From the NCBI RefSeq assembly GCF_014243345.1, contig NZ_JACLZF010000001.1:620001-684000 (forward strand): DNA of 64,000 bases. Reading direction: 5' to 3'. This DNA comes from Robiginitalea sp. SC105. Its GTDB lineage: Bacteria > Bacteroidota > Bacteroidia > Flavobacteriales > Flavobacteriaceae. The position numbers and the translations under genes were made by a program. Numbering within the stretch: position 1 is the stretch's first letter; each line of letters begins with the position of its first letter. A model generated the notes under the pieces. The model was not told where the DNA came from and did not search any database. It was given only the letters and a program-made list of their open reading frames with translations. Below, one piece after another: positions 18,037 to 27,218 of the stretch.

Positions 18037-19086
18037 TCAGACGTCGTCGTAATCCACGGTGAGCTCGCCGGAAGTGGGGTGTGCCTGGCAGGTGAGGATC
18101 AGGCCTTCTTCAATTTCCGAATCGGTCAGGATCTGGTTTTTGGCCATTTTTGCATTGCCCTCCCGGATACGCGCAATACAGGTGCTGCAGATACCGCCCT
18201 GGCAGCTGTAGGGGGCATCGATTTTGGCCGCAAGCACCGCATCGAGCACCACCCCTTTCCGGTCCATGGTCAGTTCGTGGGTTTCGTCGTCCAGTACCAC
18301 TTTCAGGCGGGTCATCCCCTCCAGCTCCTGGCTCAGGGGATCCTCCTCCCCGGAGGTTGTAAAGAGCTCGTGGAACACCTGTTCCCTGGCGGCCCCGTTT
18401 TCCAGGAGGGTTTCCTCCACGGCCCGGATCATGGGTTCGGGGCCGCAGATATAATACCGGTCAAACTGCAGGTCCCGGTGTTTGTTCTTCGTGATAAAAT
18501 TGACCGTGCTCTTTTCGATCCGCCCAAAAAGGGTTTCGTCGTAGCGGCTACGGCTGTAGATGTCGTGCAATACAAACCGATCGGCATATTTTTCCTGCAA
18601 TTCGCGGATTTTTTCCAGGAACATGGTCTCCTCCCGGCTGCGGTTCCCGTAGACTAGCACCGCCTTGCCTTCCGGGTCCGATTCCAGTGCGGTTTGCAGG
18701 ATGCTCATTACCGGGGTAATGCCACTGCCGGCAGCAAAAGCGATCAGGTTTTTCCCCGTCCCCCCCTTTTCGTAGATAAACCGGCCCTGCGGGGGCATGA
18801 CCTCCAGGACGTCACCGGCCTTCAGGGTCTCATTGGCAAATTCCGAGAATTTACCCCCTTTGACCTGCTTGATACCGATGGTGAGTTCCGGCAAACCGGG
18901 TATGGACGAAATGGAATAGGCCCGGTGGTTTTCCCTGCCGGTTTTTTCGGAGCGGACGGTGATATACTGACCCGCCTTGAAATCGAAGGTATCCCGGAGT
19001 GCGGTGGGTATTTCGAGGCTTACCGCCACCGATTCGGGGGTGAGCCTGTCAATTCTGGAAACTTTCAGGGAGTGAAAATCGCTCAT
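18037..19086 (-). CDS. PaaE-like ferredoxin/NAD(P)H oxidoreductase with C-terminal 2Fe-2S domain
   Basis: Begins at the ATG at 19086 (MSDFHSLKVSRIDRL) and has 349 residues. The FAD domain comes first (HRAYSISSIPG), then the NAD(P)H domain (IAFAAGSGITPVMSIL, CGPEPMIRAVE), then a plant-type ferredoxin domain with YSCQGGICSTCIARI and a last Cys in LTCQAHP. This is the layout of PaaE, the reductase of phenylacetyl-CoA epoxidase. No paaABCD genes are nearby, so it probably passes electrons to another oxygenase or desaturase in this organism. An isolated copy like this is known in other flavobacteria. Confidence 0.88.
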   Translation of the reverse strand: MSDFHSLKVSRIDRLTPESVAVSLEIPTALRDTFDFKAGQYITVRSEKTGRENHRAYSISSIPGLPELTIGIKQVKGGKFSEFANETLKAGDVLEVMPPQGRFIYEKGGTGKNLIAFAAGSGITPVMSILQTALESDPEGKAVLVYGNRSREETMFLEKIRELQEKYADRFVLHDIYSRSRYDETLFGRIEKSTVNFITKNKHRDLQFDRYYICGPEPMIRAVEETLLENGAAREQVFHELFTTSGEEDPLSQELEGMTRLKVVLDDETHELTMDRKGVVLDAVLAAKIDAPYSCQGGICSTCIARIREGNAKMAKNQILTDSEIEEGLILTCQAHPTSGELTVDYDDV

Positions 19087-19213
19087 GGACAAAATTTTTG
19101 TGCAAAACTAAGCATTGGCGTACTTTCAGGGGCGAATTCACCCGCTTTTTCTTCCCGTCTGTAACAAATCCTGCAATTCGGGGACTAAACGAAACGAACT
19201 GTCAGACCAACCC

Positions 19214-20686
19214 ATGTTCAAACATTTTATCCGGCTCCAGTGGAAGGCTTTTTTCCGGTCGGCCTCCTTTAAAACCGAAATCTGGTTCAAGATCCTGATG
19301 GCGATCGGCGCCCTCTACTTTATCCTGGTCTTCCTGAGCCTGGGGGTAGGGGCCTATTTCATCATCGAGAAGTCCGGCCTGGGCGATCCGCTGCGGGTCG
19401 TCAACCAGTTCCTGATCTATTACCTCGTCGCGGACCTGTACATGCGCTATATGCTGCAGAAAATGCCGGTGCTCAATATCCGGCCACTGCTATATCTGCC
19501 CGTCTCCAAGGCCAGTGTTGTCCGCTTCTCCCTGGGCAAGACGGTTTTGTCCTTTTTCAACATCAGCCATGCCTTCTTCTTTGTGCCGTTTTCCGTGGTC
19601 CTCCTGATCAAGGGCTACCCTGCAGCTTCCGTGATCTCCTGGCACCTGGCCTGCCTGGCCCTTATCTTCACGAATAACTTCCTGAATATCCTGATCAACA
19701 ACGTGGACCGCATCTTCTACCCGCTGATTGCGGTCCTGGCCCTTTTGGGCATTGCCCAGTATTACGGTTGGTTTGACGTTACTGCCTATACCGCCCCGGT
19801 CTTTGACCTGTTCTACGACCAACCCTGGACGGCCGTATTGCCCTGGCTGTTGCTGGGGGCCGCCATGTGGGGGGCGTTCAGTTATTTTAAAAAGCATATG
19901 TACCTGGATGCGGGCCTGGCCACCAAAAAGTCGGTCGGGAAGACGGAGGACTATACCTGGCTCAACCGGTTCGGGAACCTGGGCACATTCCTGAAGAACG
20001 ACATCAAACTGATCAAACGGAACAAACGTTCCAAGACCACCGTCCTGATGAGCGTACTGTTCATTTTTTACGGGCTGCTGTTCTTTACCGGGGGCCTGGA
20101 GGTCTACGAAAGCCCCGTATGGCGGATATTTGCCGGCATCTTTGTTTCCGGGGGCTTCCTTTTCAGTTTCGGGCAGTATGTCCCGAGTTGGGACAGTTCC
20201 TATTATCCGCTGATGATGAGCCAGAACATCCAGTACCGGGAATACCTGAGTTCCAAATGGTGGCTGATCGTCATCGCGACGGGGATCAGCACCGTGCTGG
20301 CGGCCTTTTACCTCTACTTTGGCTGGGAGGCCTACCTGGCAGTCCTGGTGGGCGCAGTCTACAACATCGGGATCAATTCCTACCTGGTCCTTTGGGGCGG
20401 GGCGTATATCAAAACCCCCATCGACCTGACTTCCAACAAGAAAGCCTTTGGGGATAAACAGGCGTTCAACGTAAAAACCCTGTTGCTGACCATCCCCAAG
20501 CTACTGCTGCCGCTGCTGGTATACTGGCTGGGCGCCTTTTTCCTGGGCGACACGGCCGGGTTCATCCTGGTTGCACTGGTCGGGGTCCTCGGCTTTGCCT
20601 TCAAGGAGCGGGTCTTCCGGATGATTGAAAAGATCTATAAAAAAGAAAAATACAAAACCCTGCTTGCCTACAAGCAGAAAGCCTGA
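19214..20686 (+). CDS. DUF5687 family membrane protein (ABC exporter permease-like)
   Basis: Starts at the ATG at 19214 (MFKHFIRLQWKAFFRSASF) and has 490 residues with about 11-12 membrane helices in two groups, separated by a hydrophilic stretch (about 230-275). The family is known from Bacteroidota and looks like an ABC-2 permease. The ABC ATPase gene follows 4 bases downstream, which supports a two-gene exporter. Substrate unknown. The start codon choice removes a poorly conserved upstream extension. Confidence 0.82.
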   Translation: MFKHFIRLQWKAFFRSASFKTEIWFKILMAIGALYFILVFLSLGVGAYFIIEKSGLGDPLRVVNQFLIYYLVADLYMRYMLQKMPVLNIRPLLYLPVSKASVVRFSLGKTVLSFFNISHAFFFVPFSVVLLIKGYPAASVISWHLACLALIFTNNFLNILINNVDRIFYPLIAVLALLGIAQYYGWFDVTAYTAPVFDLFYDQPWTAVLPWLLLGAAMWGAFSYFKKHMYLDAGLATKKSVGKTEDYTWLNRFGNLGTFLKNDIKLIKRNKRSKTTVLMSVLFIFYGLLFFTGGLEVYESPVWRIFAGIFVSGGFLFSFGQYVPSWDSSYYPLMMSQNIQYREYLSSKWWLIVIATGISTVLAAFYLYFGWEAYLAVLVGAVYNIGINSYLVLWGGAYIKTPIDLTSNKKAFGDKQAFNVKTLLLTIPKLLLPLLVYWLGAFFLGDTAGFILVALVGVLGFAFKERVFRMIEKIYKKEKYKTLLAYKQKA

Positions 20687-20690
20687 GCCT

Positions 20691-21395
20691 ATGATACACG
20701 CGGAGAACCTCACCAAAAAATACGGCAGCCAGACCGTCCTCGATATCGAAAGCCTCGAAATCCCCAAAGGCCAGAGTTTTGGGCTGGTGGGCAACAACGG
20801 GGCAGGTAAGACCACCCTGTTCAGCCTGCTGCTGGACCTGATCGAACCCACTACGGGAAGCATCACCAGCAACGGGGTGCCCGTGCGCAACAGCGAGGCA
20901 TGGAAACCCTTCACCTCCGCATTTATCGATGAAACCTTCCTGATCGGCTACCTTACCCCCGAGGAATATTTTTATTTCATCGGGGAATTGAGGGGCCAGA
21001 GCCGGGCCGATGTGGATGCGCTCCTGTCGGGCTTCACCGATTTTTTCCACGGAGAAATCCTGGGCCAGAAGAAATACCTGCGGGACCTCTCCAAGGGGAA
21101 CCAGAAAAAAGTGGGCATTGTGGCGACTTTTATCGGGTCGCCGGAGGTGGTGATCCTGGACGAGCCCTTTGCCAACCTGGACCCTACCACCCAGATCCGG
21201 CTCAAGAAGATCATCCGCGAACTGGCTGCCCAAAGGGAGGTTACCGTACTGGTATCCAGCCACGACCTGATCCACGTGACGGAGGTCTGCCAGCGGATCG
21301 TGGTACTGGAGAAGGGAAAAATCGTCCGGGACATCGAAACCACCCCGGAAACCCTGCAGGAACTCGAGTTGTTTTTTGCCGGGGAAACGCCCTGA
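20691..21395 (+). CDS. ABC transporter ATP-binding protein
   Basis: The ATG at 20691 gives MIHAENLTKKYGSQTVLDI, the normal ABC N-terminus, and 234 residues. Walker A is GNNGAGKTT, the signature is the variant LSKGNQKK in place of LSGGQ, Walker B is VVILDEPFANLD, and the switch His is in VSSHD. It drives the DUF5687 permease encoded just upstream. The degenerate signature is seen in other ABC-2 exporters, so it need not mean loss of activity. Confidence 0.92.
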   Translation: MIHAENLTKKYGSQTVLDIESLEIPKGQSFGLVGNNGAGKTTLFSLLLDLIEPTTGSITSNGVPVRNSEAWKPFTSAFIDETFLIGYLTPEEYFYFIGELRGQSRADVDALLSGFTDFFHGEILGQKKYLRDLSKGNQKKVGIVATFIGSPEVVILDEPFANLDPTTQIRLKKIIRELAAQREVTVLVSSHDLIHVTEVCQRIVVLEKGKIVRDIETTPETLQELELFFAGETP

Positions 21396-21513
21396 TCCGG
21401 TAACGGGAAACCACCCAATCCGCATCCGGGCAGGACCCTACTCCAATAAATGTGCCTCCGGCATACTAAAACCGGGCATTTCCAGTTTTGTTTACATACG
21501 AATACCGGGAAAT

Positions 21514-24069
21514 TTGAAGCTTCGTCTGGCATTTTTTAACGGCCTGCTGCTAGCAGCAGGGTTATTCTGGGGCTGCTCGACAAAGAAAGACACCTTCGTC
21601 AATCGCAACTGGCATGCCCTGAATACCAAATACAACGTACTCTACAACGGCGATCTCGCCTTCGAAGAGGGACGGGAGGAACTCAATGCCTCCTACCGGG
21701 ATAATTACTGGGAGATACTGCCCGTGGAACGCCTGCAGGTATCCGGTGAGGTGAAGCTGGACTCCGAGGACAACAACCCCAACTTCCTGCGCGCCGAGGA
21801 GAAAGCGGCCAAGGCCATCCAGAAACACAGCATGGATATTTCGGACCGGGAGCGGAACCCGCAGACCGATGAGGCTTTCCTGCTCCTGGGAAAGGCCCGG
21901 TACTTCGACGAGCGCTATATCCCGGCACTGGAGGCCTTCAATTACGTGCTCCAGAAATACGAGGCCAGCGACAAGCGGGCCGAGGCGCGGATCTGGAGGG
22001 AAAAGACCAATATCCGGCTGGGCTACGAACAGCTGGCCGTCAAAAACCTGAAGCAGTTATTTAAGTACCTCAAGCTCAGCGATCAGGAGTATGCCGATGC
22101 CCGGGCCATCATGGGGCAGGCCTATATCAACCTCAACCACCCGGACACTGCCCTGCAACAGCTTAAAACCGCCGCAGCCTATACCCGCAAGAACGAGGAG
22201 CGCGGCCGGTACCTGTTTATCATCGGCCAGTTATTCAACCAACTGGAGTATCCGGACAGTGCCAATGTCGCATTTGACAAGATCATTGCGATGAACCGGA
22301 AGATCCCCAGGGTCTACCTGATCAATGCCCACCTGAAAAAGATACAGAACACGGAACTGGATGCCGGCAATACCGATTTTGTGCTGGAATACCTCACCGA
22401 CCTCGAGGAGAACCGCGAAAACCGGCCTTTCCTGGACAAAATTTACCGGCAGCTGGCCGAATTCCACAACAGCCAGGGGAACGATAGCCTGGCGGTCCGG
22501 TATTACAACCAGTCACTCCGGGCCGCGGACGGCGACCGGGTGATCAACGCCTTCAATTACACGGACCTGGCCGATTATTACTTTGACCGCAATGACTACC
22601 GCCCCGCAGGGGCTTATTACGACAGCGTCCTGCTCAACCTGGAGGAAAACACCCGCGAATTCCGCGCCATCCTCAAGAAACGGGAGAATCTGGACGATGT
22701 GATCGCCTATGAGGATATTGTGCAGCAGGCAGACAGCGTCATCACCCTCTATGAGATGGAGCCCGTACAGCGGCAGATTTATTTCCAGACGTATATCGAC
22801 TCCATCCGGGCCCTGGACGAGGCGGAGGCGGCCCGGAAGGAACGCCAGGCCAATGCCGGGTTCGAGGCTTTTGCCCAGAGCCCCGGTGGCAAGGCTAACC
22901 AGGGCAAGTTCTATTTCTACAACATCACCAGCCTGGGGTATGGAAAAACTGCTTTTACCAACAAATGGGGCGAGCGGGAGCTCGAGGATAACTGGCGGTG
23001 GAGCAACCGGAACCGGCTGCTTGCTACTGCGGAGGATGGGGAGGCCCTGGCAACCGCATCGGCAGACCCCGCCGACCTGCCGGTAGAGCAGAAATACAAC
23101 CTGGATTTTTACCTGGAGCGGGTCCCGACCGATGCAGGGATTATCGACAGTTTGCGCAGGGAGCGGAATTTTGCCAATTACCAGCTGGGCCTGATCTACA
23201 AGGAAAAATTCAAGGAACTCCTGCTGGCCGCGGGCAAATTGGAACGGGTGCTGGCTTCCGACCCGGAGGAGCGGCTGGTACTGCCTTCCAAATACAATTT
23301 ATTCAAGATCTACCAGGAGGTGGGCAGCCCCCTGGAGGCAAACATGCGGGAGGATATTATCCGGAACCACCCGGAATCGCGCTATGCGGCCATCCTTACG
23401 AACCCGGAGATCGAGCTGGCAGCTTTGGAAAACAGTCCCCAGTCCCGGTACGGGGAACTCTACAAGGCCTTTGAAGACCAGCGGTACCTGGAGGTGATTA
23501 CCGGCACCGAAGAAAGCATTTCAAGGTACACCGGGGACCCGATCGTGCCCAAGCTCGAATTGCTGAAGGCCAGTGCCATCGGTCGCCTGCAGGGCTTTGA
23601 GGACTTTAAGGAGGCCCTGAATTACGTGGCCCTGAATTACCCGAACACCGAGGAAGGCCGCAAAGCCCAGCAGATCATTGCCGATCAGCTGCCCCAGCTG
23701 GAATCCACGGAATTCACGGATAACCTCAGTGCCCCGGGCACCCAGAACTGGAAGGTCGTCTTCCCGTTTAAACGGTTTCAGGAAAAGGAAGCCGTGGCCC
23801 TGAAGGAAAGACTGGAAAAGGCCATCAAGGAACTGGCCTATCGCAACCGGGTTTCCCGGGATATCTACAACCTGGAAGACCAGTTCGTGGTGGTACATGG
23901 TTTCCGCTCCAGGGATTTTGCCCTGGGCTTTGTGGAACTTTTAAAAAACAACCGGGATTACCGGATTGATAATGAGAATTTTGTAATTTTGTCGGCCAAC
24001 TATAAGGTTGTGCAAATCCATAAAAATATCGAGGCTTACCGCAGTCAGCTTCAAACCCCAAAACCTTAA
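21514..24069 (+). CDS. sprE: Type IX secretion/gliding lipoprotein, SprE/PorW-like (TPR)
   Basis: A TTG at 21514 gives an ideal lipoprotein signal: MKLRLAFFNGLL followed by the lipobox WGC (Cys21). A longer reading begins inside the ABC gene and has no signal peptide. The mature 830 residues contain many helical TPR-like repeats (roughly residues 80-350 and again near the C-terminus). The segment CSTKKDTFVNRNWHALNTKYNV is the conserved start of SprE (Flavobacterium) and PorW (Porphyromonas), periplasmic lipoproteins that help couple the T9SS motor to the outer-membrane translocon. Five bases separate it from the bactofilin gene. Confidence 0.85.
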   Translation: MKLRLAFFNGLLLAAGLFWGCSTKKDTFVNRNWHALNTKYNVLYNGDLAFEEGREELNASYRDNYWEILPVERLQVSGEVKLDSEDNNPNFLRAEEKAAKAIQKHSMDISDRERNPQTDEAFLLLGKARYFDERYIPALEAFNYVLQKYEASDKRAEARIWREKTNIRLGYEQLAVKNLKQLFKYLKLSDQEYADARAIMGQAYINLNHPDTALQQLKTAAAYTRKNEERGRYLFIIGQLFNQLEYPDSANVAFDKIIAMNRKIPRVYLINAHLKKIQNTELDAGNTDFVLEYLTDLEENRENRPFLDKIYRQLAEFHNSQGNDSLAVRYYNQSLRAADGDRVINAFNYTDLADYYFDRNDYRPAGAYYDSVLLNLEENTREFRAILKKRENLDDVIAYEDIVQQADSVITLYEMEPVQRQIYFQTYIDSIRALDEAEAARKERQANAGFEAFAQSPGGKANQGKFYFYNITSLGYGKTAFTNKWGERELEDNWRWSNRNRLLATAEDGEALATASADPADLPVEQKYNLDFYLERVPTDAGIIDSLRRERNFANYQLGLIYKEKFKELLLAAGKLERVLASDPEERLVLPSKYNLFKIYQEVGSPLEANMREDIIRNHPESRYAAILTNPEIELAALENSPQSRYGELYKAFEDQRYLEVITGTEESISRYTGDPIVPKLELLKASAIGRLQGFEDFKEALNYVALNYPNTEEGRKAQQIIADQLPQLESTEFTDNLSAPGTQNWKVVFPFKRFQEKEAVALKERLEKAIKELAYRNRVSRDIYNLEDQFVVVHGFRSRDFALGFVELLKNNRDYRIDNENFVILSANYKVVQIHKNIEAYRSQLQTPKP

Positions 24070-24074
24070 ACCCC

Positions 24075-24539
24075 ATGTTTTCAGACAACAAAAAACCTAG
24101 GACTATGAGCGAGATCGGAGGACAACCCAACAGGATCGAAAAGAACACCAAAATCAAAGGAGACATTATCTCCGAAGCCGACTTCCGGATCGACGGGAAA
24201 CTGGACGGCAACGTCAAGACTTCTGGCAAAGTGGTCATCGGGAAGGACGGCTATATCCACGGGAAGGTGGAATGCGTCAACGCCGATATCGAGGGCAGCT
24301 TCAATGGCGAATTGCTGGTAAGCGACCTGCTTTCCCTGAAAAACACAGCGGTTATTGAAGGGACGGTACATGTTTCGAAGTTATCCGTTGAACCCGGGGC
24401 AACCTTCAACGCCTCCTGCAGCATGAAAGGCAAAGGCGGCCTGGGCAGCAGTTCTTCGGCTTCCGTGGCTTCCACCCCGGGCGTAAAGACCGCTGCGGAT
24501 TCGCAGGCGAATTCCGGAGAGCGTGCCAAAGCGTCCTGA
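24075..24539 (+). CDS. Bactofilin (polymer-forming cytoskeletal protein)
   Basis: A 154-residue bactofilin. A short disordered N-terminus is followed by a right-handed beta-helix core of about 100 residues (KIKGDIISEADFRIDGKLDG, KVVIGKDGYIHGKVECVNADIEG). The tail is rich in Ser, Gly and Ala. Bactofilins polymerise without nucleotides on the inner face of the membrane and help position wall or polar machinery. The atpZ gene starts 17 bases before this stop, so it is made from the same message as the ATP synthase accessory proteins. A second ATG at codon 11 is an alternative start. Confidence 0.93.
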   Translation: MFSDNKKPRTMSEIGGQPNRIEKNTKIKGDIISEADFRIDGKLDGNVKTSGKVVIGKDGYIHGKVECVNADIEGSFNGELLVSDLLSLKNTAVIEGTVHVSKLSVEPGATFNASCSMKGKGGLGSSSSASVASTPGVKTAADSQANSGERAKAS

Positions 24540-24756
24540 CCCAAATAAAGGCAACAACCCGCTCCGGCAGGTTGCCGTCCTTTCAGGGATCGCCATTGAG
24601 ATGGGGGTTATCATCTACCTGGCGGCCCGCGGCGGCATGTGGCTGGACGACCACTACGGAATGGAAAAACGATTGTTTACAGCCGGCTGCACCATCCTCG
24701 GCGTAGCCCTCTCCCTTTGGGTGGTACTGCGGCAGATCAGGCGGTTTAACCCATGA
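24523..24756 (+). CDS. atpZ: AtpZ/AtpI family protein
   Basis: A 77-residue protein starting at GTG 24523 inside the bactofilin gene. Two membrane helices (GIAIEMGVIIYLAARGG and FTAGCTILGVALSLWVVL) are joined by a short WLDDHYG loop, as in AtpI/AtpZ proteins that help assemble the c-ring or carry divalent cations for the ATP synthase. The next gene overlaps it by 4 bases. Confidence 0.85.
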   Translation: MPKRPDPNKGNNPLRQVAVLSGIAIEMGVIIYLAARGGMWLDDHYGMEKRLFTAGCTILGVALSLWVVLRQIRRFNP

Positions 24757-25163
24757 CCCGGACCGATGGCTTCCTGTTGCGCTTCACCCTCCTGCTGACT
24801 ACCCTGCTCGGGGCAGCCTATGCCACCCATAGTTGGATCCGCGCCCAAAACGGCCTGGACCCCTCCGGCGATTTGCTCCCGGCTTCCTACATCCTCAATT
24901 ACCTCCTGGCGGCTGGCATTGTCTGGTGCCTCTACATTTTCAGGCGGAAAATCCGGCAGCAGATCGGCTTCCTCTTCATCGGCGGCAGCCTGCTGAAGTT
25001 CCTGGCATTTTTTATATTCCTCTACCCCACCTACCAGGCAGACGGCGAGATGTCCCGCACCGAATTTGCCTCCTTTTTCATCCCCTACCTGATTGCCCTG
25101 CTGGCAGAGACCTATTTCACGGCAAAAATCCTCCGCGATCTGGAAAAGCAAGACAGCCCCTAA
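24753..25163 (+). CDS. DUF6168 family membrane protein
   Basis: A 136-residue protein with four predicted membrane helices. IGFLFIGGSLLKFLAFFIFLYP and EFASFFIPYLIALLAETYF are blocks I associate with the Flavobacteriaceae family DUF6168, found between atpZ and atpB. Position and topology suggest a replacement for the second small accessory protein of proteobacterial atp operons; the role is not established. ATGA overlap with atpZ. Confidence 0.7.
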   Translation: MTRTDGFLLRFTLLLTTLLGAAYATHSWIRAQNGLDPSGDLLPASYILNYLLAAGIVWCLYIFRRKIRQQIGFLFIGGSLLKFLAFFIFLYPTYQADGEMSRTEFASFFIPYLIALLAETYFTAKILRDLEKQDSP

Positions 25164-25196
25164 CTCCCGGCTGCAGCGGCCTAAAATAAAATGCAA

Positions 25197-25232
25197 TTGC
25201 TTTTTTCTTTTTAGAGGAATAGCTTACATTTG
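25197..25232 (+). promoter_or_regulatory. Putative atpB promoter
   Basis: TACATTTG (25225-25232) fits the -7 consensus TANNTTTG and lies 34 bases before atpB. A TTG at 25197-25199 is 25 bases upstream, slightly long for the -33 element. It would let the core synthase genes be transcribed separately from sprE-bactofilin-atpZ. Confidence 0.5.
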
Positions 25233-25266
25233 CACCGATTTTTAGCGACCTCAAGATTAGAGCAAC

Positions 25267-26397
25267 ATGCGAATCCATTTTCTGAGCAAAATCCTGGCCC
25301 TTACCGCTTTATTCTGCAGTATCGGGCTCTCTGCCAAAGAAAACGCCCAAACGGAAGAAACGCCCCAGGGAACCAAGGCCGAGATCAAGGCATATATCGA
25401 ACACCACCTGCAGGATTCGCACGATTTCTCGCTTTATTCCTACACGAATGACCAGGGAGAACACGTTTACGTGGGCTTCCCCCTGCCGGTCATCCTCTGG
25501 GACGACGGCCTGAAGATATTTTCCTCCTCCCGGTTCCACCATGGGGAGGAAGTCGCCGAGGTGGACGGAAATTACTACGCCCTGCACCACAGCAAGATCT
25601 ACAAGACCGATGCCTCCGGCGAATTGAACATGGATGCGGAAGGCCACCCGATCAATGTAAAACCCCTGGACCTGTCCATTACCAAAAGCGTTGTCATGAT
25701 GCTGGTAACCGGCCTGCTGCTCATCTGGCTGTTCAGCAGCCTGGCCCGCAGCTATGCCAAAAACGGCGGGCTGCCTTCCGGGATCGGACGGTTCTTCGAG
25801 CCCATCGTGCTCTATATCCGGGACGACATCGCCATCGCCAATATCGGGGAGAAGAAATACAAGCGGTACATGCCCTTCCTGCTGACCGTCTTCTTCTTTA
25901 TCTGGTTCCTGAACATGTTCGGGCTTACCCCGCTGGGGGTGAATGTCACCGGGAATATCGCCGTGACCACGGCCCTGGCCATCCTGGTTTTCCTGCTCAC
26001 CAATTTCACGGGGACCAAAGACTACTGGAAACACATCTTTGACCCGCTCGGGGACGGCATGCCCTGGTATGGGAAAATCGTTATCTACATTATCCTGGTG
26101 CCGATCGAGATTCTCGGCCTCTTTATCAAGCCCTTTGCCCTGCTGATCCGTCTCTATGCGAACATGACGGCCGGCCACGTGGTACTGATGAGCCTGATCG
26201 GGCTGATATTCATATTCAAAAGCTGGGTCGGTGGCCCGCTTTCATTTGGCCTGAGCTTTGCCATCTCCCTGATCGAGGTGCTGGTGGCCCTGTTGCAGGC
26301 TTATATCTTCACCATGCTGGCGGCGCTGTATTTTGGCTTTGCGGCCGAAGAGCACGACCACGGCCATGGTGATGAAACGGAACTGGCGCATCTCTAG
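25267..26397 (+). CDS. atpB: F1Fo ATP synthase subunit a
   Basis: A 376-residue subunit a, longer than the proteobacterial type. It begins with a signal peptide (FLSKILALTALFCSIGLSAKE) and a roughly 130-residue extramembrane N-terminal domain, as in other Bacteroidota. Then come five or six helices. The essential Arg facing the c-ring is in LLIRLYANMTAGHV, and the last helix ends in a His/Asp/Glu-rich tail (EEHDHGHGDE). It forms the proton half-channels of Fo. Confidence 0.95.
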   Translation: MRIHFLSKILALTALFCSIGLSAKENAQTEETPQGTKAEIKAYIEHHLQDSHDFSLYSYTNDQGEHVYVGFPLPVILWDDGLKIFSSSRFHHGEEVAEVDGNYYALHHSKIYKTDASGELNMDAEGHPINVKPLDLSITKSVVMMLVTGLLLIWLFSSLARSYAKNGGLPSGIGRFFEPIVLYIRDDIAIANIGEKKYKRYMPFLLTVFFFIWFLNMFGLTPLGVNVTGNIAVTTALAILVFLLTNFTGTKDYWKHIFDPLGDGMPWYGKIVIYIILVPIEILGLFIKPFALLIRLYANMTAGHVVLMSLIGLIFIFKSWVGGPLSFGLSFAISLIEVLVALLQAYIFTMLAALYFGFAAEEHDHGHGDETELAHL

Positions 26398-26424
26398 GGG
26401 TGCAGTAGTAGTTGAATTGTTTAA

Positions 26425-26634
<210 letters not shown>

Positions 26635-26652
26635 ACCCAACCAAAACCAGGG

Positions 26653-26677
26653 CAACCCCAACGGTTGGTTGGGGTTG
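26653..26677 (+). promoter_or_regulatory. Perfect 10-bp stem-loop between atpE and atpF
   Basis: CAACCCCAAC and GTTGGGGTTG form a perfect stem around a 5-base loop. No T-run follows, so it is not a classic terminator. It could stabilise the atpBE part of the message or mark a processing site, raising subunit c over the others. Confidence 0.45.
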
Positions 26678-26714
26678 TCATGGTAATTCGGAATCATAGA
26701 ATAAACCGACGACA

Positions 26715-27215
26715 ATGGAGAAATTAATCAACGAATTTTCATTTGGCCTGTTTTTCTGGCAGATCTTCCTGTTCATCCTGTTGCTGATCCTGCTCCGCAG
26801 GTTCGCCTGGAAGCCCATCCTGAATGCGGTGAACGACCGGGAGGAAGGGATTAAAAATGCCCTTGCCGCAGCCGAAGAAGCCAAAAAAGAAATGCAGAAC
26901 GTCACTGCAGACAGCGAAAAGCTGCTGCAGCAGGCACGGGCCGAGCGCGAATCCATGCTGAAAGAGGCCCGCCAAATCAAGGAAAAAATGATCGCCGACG
27001 CGAAGGAGCAGGCCCAGGTGGAGGGGGATAAGATGATCCGGGCAGCCCAACAGAGCATCGAAGGCGAGAAAAAGGCGGCCATCGCCGATATCAAGAACCA
27101 GGTGGCGTCCCTTTCGGTGGAAATTGCCGAGAAGGTGCTGCGGGAGCAACTAGACAACAAAGACAGGCAGCTGAAACTGGTTGACAGCCTGGTGGACGAC
27201 ATTAAACTGCGTTAA
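26715..27215 (+). CDS. atpF: F1Fo ATP synthase subunit b
   Basis: A 166-residue subunit b. One N-terminal helix spans the membrane (FFWQIFLFILLLILL), followed by R-F-A-W-K-P and a long charged coiled coil (about residues 35-150) that makes the peripheral stalk. The length is standard. A 3-base gap separates it from atpH. Confidence 0.95.
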   Translation: MEKLINEFSFGLFFWQIFLFILLLILLRRFAWKPILNAVNDREEGIKNALAAAEEAKKEMQNVTADSEKLLQQARAERESMLKEARQIKEKMIADAKEQAQVEGDKMIRAAQQSIEGEKKAAIADIKNQVASLSVEIAEKVLREQLDNKDRQLKLVDSLVDDIKLR

Positions 27216-27218
27216 GAA

